Assembly: GCF_014297285.1 (NCBI RefSeq)
Contig: NZ_JACOQI010000002.1
Location: forward strand, 310,001 to 374,000
From: Dysosmobacter segnis
Lineage (GTDB): Bacteria; Bacillota; Clostridia; Oscillospirales; Oscillospiraceae
Direction: 5' to 3'
DNA: 64,000 nt
The notes under the pieces are model-generated. The model saw only the letters and a list, made by a program, of their open reading frames with translations. It was not told where the DNA came from and made no database searches. The position numbers and the translations under genes were made by a program. Of this stretch, positions 31,917 through 38,508 are shown in pieces; positions within the stretch are counted from its first letter, which is position 1, and each line of letters opens with the position of its first letter.

Positions 31917-32171
31917 ATGGCAGCAATAAAAATCCCCAAGTATATCCGCCAAAAAATGCACCGCATCGCTCACCTTCACGCTACAGCAAACAAAGAAATG
32001 CAAGTAGTAGAAGCGTGGCTGGAAAATCAGGGCTTCGACACATCCATGCAGGGACTGAGATGTGGAAACGGCTATTCTCTTGAAGAGCTGGATTATGGAA
32101 ATGATTGCACCGACGAACTTTGCGAGAGCATGGAAAACGGTTTCGGTTTGACAAATGAAAGGAGCGTTTGA
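31917..32171 (+). CDS. Small hypothetical protein
   Basis: 84 residues, a basic helical first half (IPKYIRQKMHRIAHLHATAN) and an acidic second half. ATG directly follows the preceding stop, with GAGAGG upstream. No family recognised. Confidence 0.5.
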   Translation: MAAIKIPKYIRQKMHRIAHLHATANKEMQVVEAWLENQGFDTSMQGLRCGNGYSLEELDYGNDCTDELCESMENGFGLTNERSV

Positions 32172-32172
32172 C

Positions 32173-32349
32173 ATGAAGCCCGGTGACAAAGTTGTAATGA
32201 ACAACAAGTATTACGTGAGTGCGGAAAATAAAAGTCGCATCTGGACGGTAGCATCAGAGCCGTGGATGTGCTGTGGCACTCTCGTTGTAAAACTGAAAGG
32301 GAAATCTGGCGGCTATGCTGTTGATGGACTGGACATTATTTCCGAATGA
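32173..32349 (+). CDS. Small beta-rich protein
   Basis: 58 residues, MKPGDKVVMNNKYYVS ..., the start of an SH3-like barrel. ATG at 32173 has AAAGGAG 9 bases upstream; ATG at 32155 lacks one. Confidence 0.5.
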   Translation: MKPGDKVVMNNKYYVSAENKSRIWTVASEPWMCCGTLVVKLKGKSGGYAVDGLDIISE

Positions 32350-32363
32350 AACGAGGCTTTTAT

Positions 32364-32705
32364 ATGAATAACGAAAAAATTTGCCCTGTATACAGCGCTT
32401 CCGATAATACTGCCCGCAAGTGTATCAAAGAAGAATGTGGGTGGTGGTGCGATCAATGCAATGCTTGTGCTGTAGTATCCGCGTCCGACAGTGATATCTA
32501 TGTTCTGTACTACACACCGGGAGCAGAGTCAGTCGAGGAACTGACGTTTATGTACAACGAGGCTAAAAAAGCCGTAGCACCGAGACCTATCATCGCATTA
32601 CCTACCAGCCTCTCGCTCAAAGAAATATCAAAACAAGAACTCTTGAATATTATCTCCAAAACTCTGTGCAAAGATAAAGCCGATCATGATGATCGAGGAG
32701 AATAA
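32364..32705 (+). CDS. Hypothetical Cys-rich protein
   Basis: 113 residues. CIKEECGWWCDQCNAC in the first half looks like a metal site. ATG at 32364 follows AACGAGG; no family recognised. Confidence 0.5.
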   Translation: MNNEKICPVYSASDNTARKCIKEECGWWCDQCNACAVVSASDSDIYVLYYTPGAESVEELTFMYNEAKKAVAPRPIIALPTSLSLKEISKQELLNIISKTLCKDKADHDDRGE

Positions 32706-32707
32706 CC

Positions 32708-32911
32708 ATGAGAGCAACAAAGCAATTCAATAACGTAGACACCCAGAGTAAAATCGCGATCAACACTGACGAGCTTCAGGCCATGTTGAGTTGTGGCCGG
32801 TATTCTGCCGTACAGATTGGCGAGGCTGCTGAGGCTCGTATCCAGATCGGGAAGCGAATCTTCTGGAATGTCGAAAAGATCAAAAGCTACATCAACTCTA
32901 TTTCTGTATAG
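32708..32911 (+). CDS. Excisionase-like DNA-binding protein
   Basis: 67 residues. INTDELQAMLSCGRYSAVQIGEAAEARIQIGKRIFWNVEKIKSYINS matches the winged-helix layout of excisionases and of the small binding proteins that accompany Tn916-type integrases. It would steer the integrase at 35367 toward excision. It lies 2.5 kb from int rather than adjacent. Codons 2-7 contain a degenerate form of the 18-nt repeat. Confidence 0.65.
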   Translation: MRATKQFNNVDTQSKIAINTDELQAMLSCGRYSAVQIGEAAEARIQIGKRIFWNVEKIKSYINSISV

Positions 32912-32922
32912 GAGACTGCCGT

Positions 32923-33135
32923 ATGAACATTTACCTAACCATCATGGTGACAGTCTTAGTCCTTACTCAGATTGTCCGCATCGTTCAAAACACCATTCAG
33001 CTTCGCCGGCAGTATAAGCTGTTTCAGGCTCAACTCGGACAGTTGGATGACATCACCCAAGAGGATCTTGATGTGCAACGCAGAGCATATCGTTTGATCG
33101 TAGATCACTTTGAACGCAAGGGGAGTGAGGCGTAA
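32923..33135 (+). CDS. Small membrane-anchored protein
   Basis: 70 residues, one N-terminal membrane helix (IYLTIMVTVLVLTQIVRIV) followed by a helical cytoplasmic tail. Overlaps the next start by one base. Function unknown. Confidence 0.55.
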   Translation: MNIYLTIMVTVLVLTQIVRIVQNTIQLRRQYKLFQAQLGQLDDITQEDLDVQRRAYRLIVDHFERKGSEA

Positions 33136-33545
33136 TGACCAAAAAAGAAGCCATTCATTTCCTCTATCAAATTGCCGATGAGATACGGTCATTCCTTGAC
33201 AAAACCTCATCCCCCAAAGGGCAATGGACTTCTCACAAACGCCTCGAAGCATTAAGTATGGCAATTTCCGCCTTATACGATCTGTTCCAGGCCGAAGAAG
33301 ACGGCAGGCTAATCATCCCGCCTTGTAAAGTAGGAGATACGGTATGGGTTATCACTGGCACAGCAATAAAGCTCTGTACCGTAGATCGCATTCATATTTT
33401 GGGGAACGGGCAAGTGCAAATAAGGGCGAAATACTTTGTCACAGATAATATCTACCTGTATCCCGATATGTTTGGGAAAACTGTGTTTCTAACTTGCGCC
33501 GAAGCGGAAGCTGCCATAGAAGCACGGAAGGGAGGCAAAGAGTAA
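33135..33545 (+). CDS. Hypothetical protein with SH3-like C-terminal part
   Basis: 136 residues. Helical first half, then IPPCKVGDTVWVITGTAIKLCTVDRIHI, a pattern common in small phage proteins of unknown role. Coupled to both neighbours by stop-start overlaps. Confidence 0.55.
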   Translation: MTKKEAIHFLYQIADEIRSFLDKTSSPKGQWTSHKRLEALSMAISALYDLFQAEEDGRLIIPPCKVGDTVWVITGTAIKLCTVDRIHILGNGQVQIRAKYFVTDNIYLYPDMFGKTVFLTCAEAEAAIEARKGGKE

Positions 33546-33721
33546 TGACCAACTATGAAAACTTAAAAGCCGCAGCGCAAAGTCTGGGCGACTTCTGTGA
33601 CAACCACGAAGACTGTGACGGCTGCACATTGAGCGCACTGTGCGAGTGTATGCCGGCAGCTCTCCCGAAGTTGATAAATGCGATTGCCGAGAACAAAGAG
33701 AAAAGCGGGGGCAAGAAATGA
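33545..33721 (+). CDS. Small Cys-rich protein
   Basis: 58 residues with CDNHEDCDGCTLSALCEC, a five-Cys cluster that may bind metal. Coupled to the preceding gene. Function unknown. Confidence 0.5.
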   Translation: MTNYENLKAAAQSLGDFCDNHEDCDGCTLSALCECMPAALPKLINAIAENKEKSGGKK

Positions 33722-33909
33722 AACGAGTATTTGCGATCCTTCTGACAGCAATGTTGCTAACCGGGTGTACTTCGGAAAATGTACGTGCGATACAGAGCAG
33801 CAGCACAAGCATCACGATTACGACATACAACAACTATTCAGTTCAAGGATATACCATCCGAGAAATAGGGGACGGCTATGTGGTAACGGTGGAGGTGAAT
33901 CCAAAATGA
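33718..33909 (+). CDS. Small lipoprotein
   Basis: 63 residues. The start MKRVFAILLTAMLLTGC is a lipoprotein signal with lipobox LLTGC at residues 13-17, leaving a mature peptide of 47 residues outside the membrane. Small prophage lipoproteins can block superinfection; that is only a possibility here. Confidence 0.65.
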   Translation: MKRVFAILLTAMLLTGCTSENVRAIQSSSTSITITTYNNYSVQGYTIREIGDGYVVTVEVNPK

Positions 33910-34328
33910 CCATGGAAGAAGCTATCCAACAGTTGGATGGGGCCGAAATGATGGTCTTAAACCGCGAGATCACCCAGTTCAATCAGGCTATCATTATGGC
34001 AATCTCAGCCCTCCGCACCCAACAGAAGCAGGCGAACGAATGTACAAAGTGCCAAAGCGATAAGATCAGACATAAACAAGAGTCTGTACACAATGATCCT
34101 CTGGTGCTTGATGAGCTGCGACAGATGCGCGGCGAACCTGTATGGTGTAAAGAGTTAGAATGCTACGGCATTGTGAAGATGGAGAAAGTCGGGAGATGGG
34201 CGAACGAGCTATTTTTGGTTGGAACATGGCATAATGGCGATGTCGCCGTAAACTTTGAGTACGACATCAAATCACGCGGTCTTACGCTTTACCGGCATAA
34301 GCCGGAGGAGGTGCAAGATGAACTTTAA
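33906..34328 (+). CDS. Hypothetical protein
   Basis: 140 residues. The first part (MEEAIQQLDGAEMMVLNREI) and the CTKC pair resemble the N-termini of many phage hypothetical proteins. The second half (LRQMRGEPVWCKELECYGIV) is a common phage beta module. Function unknown. Confidence 0.5.
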   Translation: MTMEEAIQQLDGAEMMVLNREITQFNQAIIMAISALRTQQKQANECTKCQSDKIRHKQESVHNDPLVLDELRQMRGEPVWCKELECYGIVKMEKVGRWANELFLVGTWHNGDVAVNFEYDIKSRGLTLYRHKPEEVQDEL

Positions 34329-34485
34329 GCAGTTTGTCCGGTGGAGGTTGGTTTGCTTTGTTCAAACTCATATCAGACATTGCCAGGAATGCCTTGGTAG
34401 TAATGGGCACTGCCAAGAGTGTAACGACTGGCACCACTTATTCCGCAGAGACTGGCAACGGACGTATTGGAGAAGGAAGTTCTGA
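34318..34485 (+). CDS. Very small basic Cys/His protein
   Basis: 55 residues, rich in Arg, Trp, Cys and His (HIRHCQECLGSNGHCQECNDWHH). Possibly a zinc-binding nucleic-acid protein. It overlaps the preceding gene by 11 bases. Confidence 0.4.
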   Translation: MNFKQFVRWRLVCFVQTHIRHCQECLGSNGHCQECNDWHHLFRRDWQRTYWRRKF

Positions 34486-34487
34486 TC

Positions 34488-34703
34488 ATGAGCAATAATG
34501 CGAACTGCATTACCTGTAGGCATAAAAAGGACTTCTTAGTTCCGTGCGATTGGTTGAAAAACCAAAGAGCAGTGATTATGCCGCCCTGCCCAAGATACGA
34601 GTCCGAAGAGGAGGATACCGATGCCCGAATTAAACTTAAAGCCATTACCTTGCCCATTTTGCGGCAGCACAAAGCTGAAAGTCGATCAGAAAACAAGCAG
34701 TAA
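34488..34703 (+). CDS. Small Cys-containing protein
   Basis: 71 residues; CITCRHKKDFLVPC and PPCPRYE resemble other small phage zinc-type proteins. Its last 83 bases overlap the Lar-like gene in another frame, so the true C-terminus may be shorter than this frame suggests. Confidence 0.4.
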   Translation: MSNNANCITCRHKKDFLVPCDWLKNQRAVIMPPCPRYESEEEDTDARIKLKAITLPILRQHKAESRSENKQ

Positions 34704-34926
34704 TACAAAGTGGAACTCCGAAACAGGTCGATGCGATAAGCTGGTCGTCGTTACAGTTCGTTGTAACAAATGCCACACGAGAGGCCCGACAGTCTCTATG
34801 TATGCAGGGTGGTACGATCGGCCTACTCAGGTCTTGAATAATGCTGCTATCGAAGCCTGGAACCAGCGTATCGAAAAGGAGGCGACTAACGATGCCGGCA
34901 ATGGGGATCTTAAACGAGAAACCTAA
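34621..34926 (+). CDS. Lar-like (restriction alleviation) zinc protein
   Basis: 101 residues. LKPLPCPFCGSTKLKV, VRCNKCHTRGP and AIEAWNQR are the sequence features of the Lar family, named after the Rac prophage protein that eases type I restriction. Family membership is good; action against restriction here is inferred from the name-giving member and fits the element's methyltransferases. Confidence 0.75.
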   Translation: MPELNLKPLPCPFCGSTKLKVDQKTSSNTKWNSETGRCDKLVVVTVRCNKCHTRGPTVSMYAGWYDRPTQVLNNAAIEAWNQRIEKEATNDAGNGDLKRET

Positions 34927-34951
34927 TACCGTTTGTTGTTGATAGCAAAAA

Positions 34952-34980
34952 AAGAGCGTAGGTGAAAGCCCTACGCTCTT
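34952..34980 (-). terminator. Intrinsic terminator of the XRE repressor gene
   Basis: AAGAGCGTAGG and CCTACGCTCTT form an 11-bp stem. On the minus strand seven T follow, making a good terminator 7 bases after the repressor stop. On the plus strand only ATAGCTTT follows, so it probably also slows the incoming small-gene operon. Confidence 0.85.
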
Positions 34981-34986
34981 ATAGCT

Positions 34987-35199
34987 TTAGATTTCTTTGC
35001 CGTTGTCATTACTAATGAACCGGCCTTCAAAATGACAATCCATAGCGTCGGCAATTTCTATCAATTCTCTCTCGCTGAAATTGTCTCGCTTCAACTTGCC
35101 GCTGAGATTTTGAGAGGTACATCCGAGTCGAGAGGATAACTCTTTCAGGTTCATATTACGCTTGATCAGTGCAATCCGAATTTTCTCAGCCATTGGCAT
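34987..35199 (-). CDS. XRE-family helix-turn-helix repressor
   Basis: 70 residues, a single HTH domain: MNLKELSSRLGCTSQNLSGKL with the recognition helix in TSQNLSGKLKRDNF. Size and divergent orientation to the integrase suggest a Cro/CI-like switch protein. ATG at 35199 has GGGAGGTG upstream; the longer frame starts with that ribosome site and is rejected. Confidence 0.8.
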   Translation of the reverse strand: MPMAEKIRIALIKRNMNLKELSSRLGCTSQNLSGKLKRDNFSERELIEIADAMDCHFEGRFISNDNGKEI

Positions 35200-35225
35200 A
35201 ATAGCACCTCCCAACTTTTAATTTC

Positions 35226-35254
35226 ATTGTAAATCGAGCAACTACGAAAATCAA
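35226..35254 (-). promoter_or_regulatory. Promoter of the XRE repressor
   Basis: On the minus strand TTGATT (35254-35249), 17 bases, TACAAT (35231-35226). The flanks carry GAAAATC and, about 30 bases away, its inverse GATTTTC, possible repressor half-sites between the two divergent promoters. Confidence 0.55.
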
Positions 35255-35292
35255 TAGAAAATTTCAAGAGTAAGTAAATGATGATTTTCTTC

Positions 35293-35321
35293 TTGACATA
35301 GGTAATCGCTCAAGATATTAT
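35293..35321 (+). promoter_or_regulatory. Promoter of the integrase
   Basis: TTGACA (35293-35298), 17-base spacer, TATTAT (35316-35321), 45 bases upstream of the integrase ATG. Confidence 0.75.
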
Positions 35322-35366
35322 GTAACTGGAGAATTACCACCCATACAAAAGCAAGGAGGAGATAGT

Positions 35367-36641
35367 ATGGCTGGATTAAAACGAACGGACAACAAAGGCC
35401 GTATCCTTAAAGACGGCGAGTCCCAGAGAAAAGATGGGTCGTACCGATATCGTTACACTGATGCTGACGGCATCCGCCATGACGTGTATAGTAAGCGGCT
35501 CGTTCCCACTGACCGCGTTCCTCCGGGCTGTAAAGACGACCTTAGCCTGAGAGAAAAGGAACGCAAAATCAACCGTGATCTGGAAGACGGGATCAAAGCT
35601 GCGGTCGAAAACAAAGCCACCCTCAATGATTTGTTTGAGCTGTATATGGCAAACAAACCCGAACTAAAAGATACCACCCGCAGCAACTATCTTTATATGT
35701 ACAACAAGTACGTACGAAATGATATTGGCAAGAAGAAAATTGCCAGTATCAAATACTCAGATGTCAAGGCTTTTTATAATAAGCTCATCAAAGAAAAGGG
35801 CTTCAAGCCAAACTCAATGGAAATCATTCACACCATCATCCACCCCATATTTACTCTGGCCGTCCGTGATAATTACATCCGTATCAACCCGGCTACCGGA
35901 GCGATGGCAGAAATCAAAAAGAGCAACAACTGGGAGAAACCCAAGCGCCACTCATTGAGTATCGCAGAGCAGTCTGCTTTTATTGAGTATGTAAAGGGGC
36001 ATAAGGTTTATAATCATTGGCTCCCCGTTTTCACAGTTTTACTTGGTACAGGATGCCGCATTGGTGAAGTTGTAGGCTTGCGCTGGGAAGATTGCGATTT
36101 CGATGATGGGATTATTAGCATTAACCACAATATGGTTTATCGAAAATATGTGGACGAAGAAAAAGCAAGGTTCCATATTGTAACCCCCAAAACAGAGGCA
36201 GGTGTCCGTATCGTTCCTATGTTGTCAGAGGTTAGGGCTGCTCTGGAAGCGGAATGGGAAACTCAAAAGATAATCGGGTTCAATGAGTCTGTCGTTGATG
36301 GATATGTCGGCTTCATCTTCCAGAACCGATACGGCGATCCTCTGTCTCCTCACAGTGTCAACCGAGCCATAGATCGTATCTGTGCTGCCTATGTCGAAGA
36401 CGAAACGGTACGGGCCGATCAGGAAGGGCGCGACCCCGTATTGATCCGGCATTTTTCCGCACACAACCTACGCCATACCTTCTGCACTCGCTTTTGCGAA
36501 AACGAAAAGAACATCAAGGTCATCCAAGAGATTATGGGCCACGCCGACATTGAAACCACAATGAACATTTACGCGGAAGCTACCAAGGAGAAAAAGCAAG
36601 AGTCGTTCTCCAATCTCGAAGGGAAAATAAAGATCTCTTGA
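35367..36641 (+). CDS. Tn916-family tyrosine integrase
   Basis: 424 residues. The N-terminal arm-binding domain (DNKGRILKDGESQRKDGSYRY ... SKRLVPTDRVPPG) is the Tn916 Int type, followed by a SAM-like core-binding domain and a catalytic domain with GCRIGEVVGLRW (Arg), HNLRHTF (His-x-x-Arg) and MGHADIETTMNIY (His, Tyr nucleophile). All catalytic residues are present. It integrates and excises the element. Its pairing with phage-like replication genes rather than conjugation genes is unusual for this integrase group. Confidence 0.95.
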   Translation: MAGLKRTDNKGRILKDGESQRKDGSYRYRYTDADGIRHDVYSKRLVPTDRVPPGCKDDLSLREKERKINRDLEDGIKAAVENKATLNDLFELYMANKPELKDTTRSNYLYMYNKYVRNDIGKKKIASIKYSDVKAFYNKLIKEKGFKPNSMEIIHTIIHPIFTLAVRDNYIRINPATGAMAEIKKSNNWEKPKRHSLSIAEQSAFIEYVKGHKVYNHWLPVFTVLLGTGCRIGEVVGLRWEDCDFDDGIISINHNMVYRKYVDEEKARFHIVTPKTEAGVRIVPMLSEVRAALEAEWETQKIIGFNESVVDGYVGFIFQNRYGDPLSPHSVNRAIDRICAAYVEDETVRADQEGRDPVLIRHFSAHNLRHTFCTRFCENEKNIKVIQEIMGHADIETTMNIYAEATKEKKQESFSNLEGKIKIS

Positions 36642-36654
36642 TGGAGGGTTTCAA

Positions 36655-37236
36655 ATGGGAAAGCTAATCGACCTCACCGGGCGAACATTTGATATGCTGA
36701 CCGTTGTAAAAAGGGTGGACGATAGGAAACCAGGTCGTCCTATGTGGCTATGCCAGTGTGAGTGTGGCAATACCGCCGTTATTTCTTCAACCAATTTGTT
36801 GAAGAAGAACGGGACAAAATCATGTGGATGTCTTCGGCACCAGCAATCACCTACCCTCATTGATCTGAAAAGCAGAACATTCGGAAAACTGACAGTGATA
36901 CAGAAAGACCCAGAAGCAGAACCAGGCAAAGCGAAGTGGATCTGCGAATGCGAGTGCGGAAATATCGTATCTGTACTCTCTGACAGCCTCCGCAGCGACA
37001 AAACTAAATCTTGCGGTTGCTCCCAGTTCCAAATCAAGCACGACCTTACAGACCAGACCTTTGGTTTTCTCAAAGTGATTGAGCCGGTAAAGAACACAAG
37101 AATCAGAAGCAATGAAACCCGCTGGAAGTGCCTCTGTCAGAATTGCGGACGCACAGTGGAAGTTAGCAGCTATTGGCTGCGGCATAGCGATCCATACGGT
37201 CATTGCAAATGCACCAGATTTAACAAACCTCGATAA
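36655..37236 (+). CDS. Protein with three AP2/zinc-like repeats
   Basis: 193 residues made of three related units of about 62 residues. Each has a strand pair (LTGRTFDMLTVVKRV, LKSRTFGKLTVIQKD, LTDQTFGFLKVIEPV), a Trp-x-Cys-x-Cys segment (WLCQCECGN, WICECECGN, WKCLCQNCG) and, in the first two, a closing KSCGC. Such proteins are common in phages near integrases and may bind DNA through AP2-like folds. AP2 alone is often part of homing nucleases, but no nuclease motif is visible. Confidence 0.65.
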   Translation: MGKLIDLTGRTFDMLTVVKRVDDRKPGRPMWLCQCECGNTAVISSTNLLKKNGTKSCGCLRHQQSPTLIDLKSRTFGKLTVIQKDPEAEPGKAKWICECECGNIVSVLSDSLRSDKTKSCGCSQFQIKHDLTDQTFGFLKVIEPVKNTRIRSNETRWKCLCQNCGRTVEVSSYWLRHSDPYGHCKCTRFNKPR

Positions 37237-37346
37237 AAGCCCGTAGGCGGCTCTCAGAGCGTTCAATCTCTTTACTGGTGAAACTACACTCTTAAATCCT
37301 AATCGTCGCTCCTGAGCTATCCTGGGTGGCGCAAAAGAACAAAATA

Positions 37347-37379
37347 GGGTACAGAAATCCGTCGAGGAAATCTGTACCC
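37347..37379 (+). terminator. Intrinsic terminator after the AP2-like gene
   Basis: GGGTACAGA and TCTGTACCC form a 9-bp stem followed by TTGTTTT. Read from the other strand it is followed by ATTTTGTTCTTTT, so it works both ways. Confidence 0.8.
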
Positions 37380-37397
37380 TTGTTTTATAAAAAAATA

Positions 37398-37422
37398 GGG
37401 AGCCAGCATTAAGCCAGCTCCC
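37398..37422 (-). terminator. Intrinsic terminator of the toxin gene
   Basis: On the minus strand GGGAGC pairs with GCTCCC (with possible inner pairs) and is followed by TATTTTTTT. It starts 10 bases after the toxin stop codon. Confidence 0.85.
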
Positions 37423-37432
37423 ATAGAAGGTT

Positions 37433-37924
37433 TTACTTGTGACGATATTCTTTACACTTCGTTTCCAACAATACGAAGTCATTACACCTTTTCGCCAACG
37501 GTGTCTTGTCACCATTTATTTGCTTATGCTTATATAAAGCAGCTGCGTTCTTTCTGATTTTCTCTTGAATTGATTTAATGAACCGATACTCTGCCAAAAG
37601 AAGTGACCTATATGACGGGTCTCTTACCTGGTTAAAATTCACATATCGGCACTCCGAAATAGGAACGGGGAACATATTATTCAAATTGATTACAGCATAA
37701 TCCTCAACCTTTAGGAAATCAAGCCCTTCCTTCATCTTTCTATGCTTTGGTTTGAATGAAGAAAGCGGGGCAAAATAGTCAAAGCCATTGATCTGTAAAA
37801 CTACCCCTATGTACTTTCGTTCATTAGCTTGTCCCTTTTGACGATTATGAAAAAGGTGTGGCGCATATGGAACCAAGTAGTCAATATACGCTGCGTCAAT
37901 TTCATAAATCTTTATGCTTTCCAT
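37433..37924 (-). CDS. Type III toxin, ToxN/CptN/AbiQ-like endoribonuclease
   Basis: 163 residues. MESIKIYEIDAAYIDYL at the start, RKYIGVVLQINGFDYFAPLSS and VINLNNMFPVP in the core, and a helical end (YRFIKSIQEKIRKNA ... LAKRCNDFVLLE) are the hallmark order of ToxN-superfamily RNases, closest in look to the CptN group. The size is typical. ATG at 37924 has GGAGGG upstream. Directly upstream is a short repeat RNA with its own promoter and terminator, the standard layout of a type III toxin-antitoxin. The toxin cuts RNA and is held by its RNA antitoxin; such loci can stop phages by killing infected cells. Confidence 0.85.
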   Translation of the reverse strand: MESIKIYEIDAAYIDYLVPYAPHLFHNRQKGQANERKYIGVVLQINGFDYFAPLSSFKPKHRKMKEGLDFLKVEDYAVINLNNMFPVPISECRYVNFNQVRDPSYRSLLLAEYRFIKSIQEKIRKNAAALYKHKQINGDKTPLAKRCNDFVLLETKCKEYRHK

Positions 37925-37943
37925 ATTCCCTCCATTCAAACAG

Positions 37944-38101
37944 AAAGGGCGGGCACGAAGCCCGCCCTCCTGTTACAATCGCATTCTGAGTAGCGAAACA
38001 CTCACTTGTAACTTTCTTGATCATAGAGTCAAGAGAAACTCACTCGATAACTTTCTCACTTAGGGCTGAGATACACCCCTGTTAAGAGTATTCCTACTCC
38101 T
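37944..38101 (-). ncRNA. Type III antitoxin RNA with two 39-nt repeats
   Basis: A transcript of about 155 nt between promoter and terminator on the minus strand. Two tandem units start at 38057 and 38018, a 39-nt period. They share GAAAGTTA followed by AGTGAG and TTTC, with diverged tails. Type III antitoxins are repeats of 34-45 nt, cut by the toxin into monomers that fold as pseudoknots; two repeats suits the CptI group. The hairpin GGGCGGGC-TTCGT-GCCCGCCC followed by TTTCTGTTT (37967-37938) ends most transcripts and lets some through to the toxin gene. Confidence 0.75.
37947..37967 (-). terminator. Antitoxin RNA terminator
   Basis: An 8-bp GC stem with loop, followed by TTTCTGTTT on the minus strand, 23 bases before the toxin start. 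It sets the antitoxin-to-toxin ratio in type III loci. Confidence 0.85.
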
Positions 38102-38107
38102 AAGTAT

Positions 38108-38136
38108 ATTATAAGTGCTTCACCCGAATTTGTCAA
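38108..38136 (-). promoter_or_regulatory. Consensus promoter of the antitoxin RNA
   Basis: On the minus strand a perfect TTGACA, 17 bases and a perfect TATAAT, the strongest promoter in the window. A start near 38101 is expected. Confidence 0.9.
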
Positions 38137-38508
38137 GTAGTAAAGTCTGCCACATAATGAGCCATCCAGTCAGGCATCTTCGCACGGAAGGTATCTGGCA
38201 ACTTTAATTGTCGAAAGGCGAAACGATTTTGTCAAACAAGAGTATGGCAACTACTCCACACTCTTCACCAAGCATCGCTTGGGTGATCTTGCCGATCTAA
38301 AATTGTTTTTGAAATAAGAGGCTCTTCCAACCCTCCATATTTCAACTTCTCAACCCGCGTAATTTTGCTGGGGTAACTCTGGGGTTTTGAAATGAAATGG
38401 GGTAAAGCTGGGGTAAAATGAAAATTGCCTCTCAATTTATGCAATTCTTTTATTCATAAACAGGAATTTTACCACTGTTTTTGCCTGTTCTTGAACTTTT
38501 TCCAGAGA
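38137..38508. other. Element-chromosome junction region without a clear gene
   Basis: 372 bases between the antitoxin promoter and the end of lysS. A short open frame on the plus strand (ending at about 38,317; ...FVKQEYGNYSTLFTKHRLGDL) looks like the tail of a lost gene but is not assignable. Four TGGGGT units follow. The attachment site should lie here, but its other copy is outside the window, so the exact point cannot be set. Confidence 0.45.
38368..38416 (+). repeat. Four TGGGGT(AA) units near the element end
   Basis: CTGGGGTAA at 38368 and 38408, CTGGGGTTT at 38379 and ATGGGGTAA at 38397. Each adjacent pair is spaced 11 bases, one helical turn. This layout suits arm-type sites of an integrase or a regulator. 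Confidence 0.55.

Larger units (their letters stand above)
37237..37432. other. Gap with convergent terminators
   Basis: The stretch holds the terminator after the AP2-like gene and the terminator of the toxin gene. In 37,240-37,345 I see no gene or RNA that I can support. Confidence 0.5.

Noticed and set aside
37237..38508. tRNA gene as integration site
   Set aside because: No cloverleaf-forming sequence with a plausible anticodon arm was found in the junction region.
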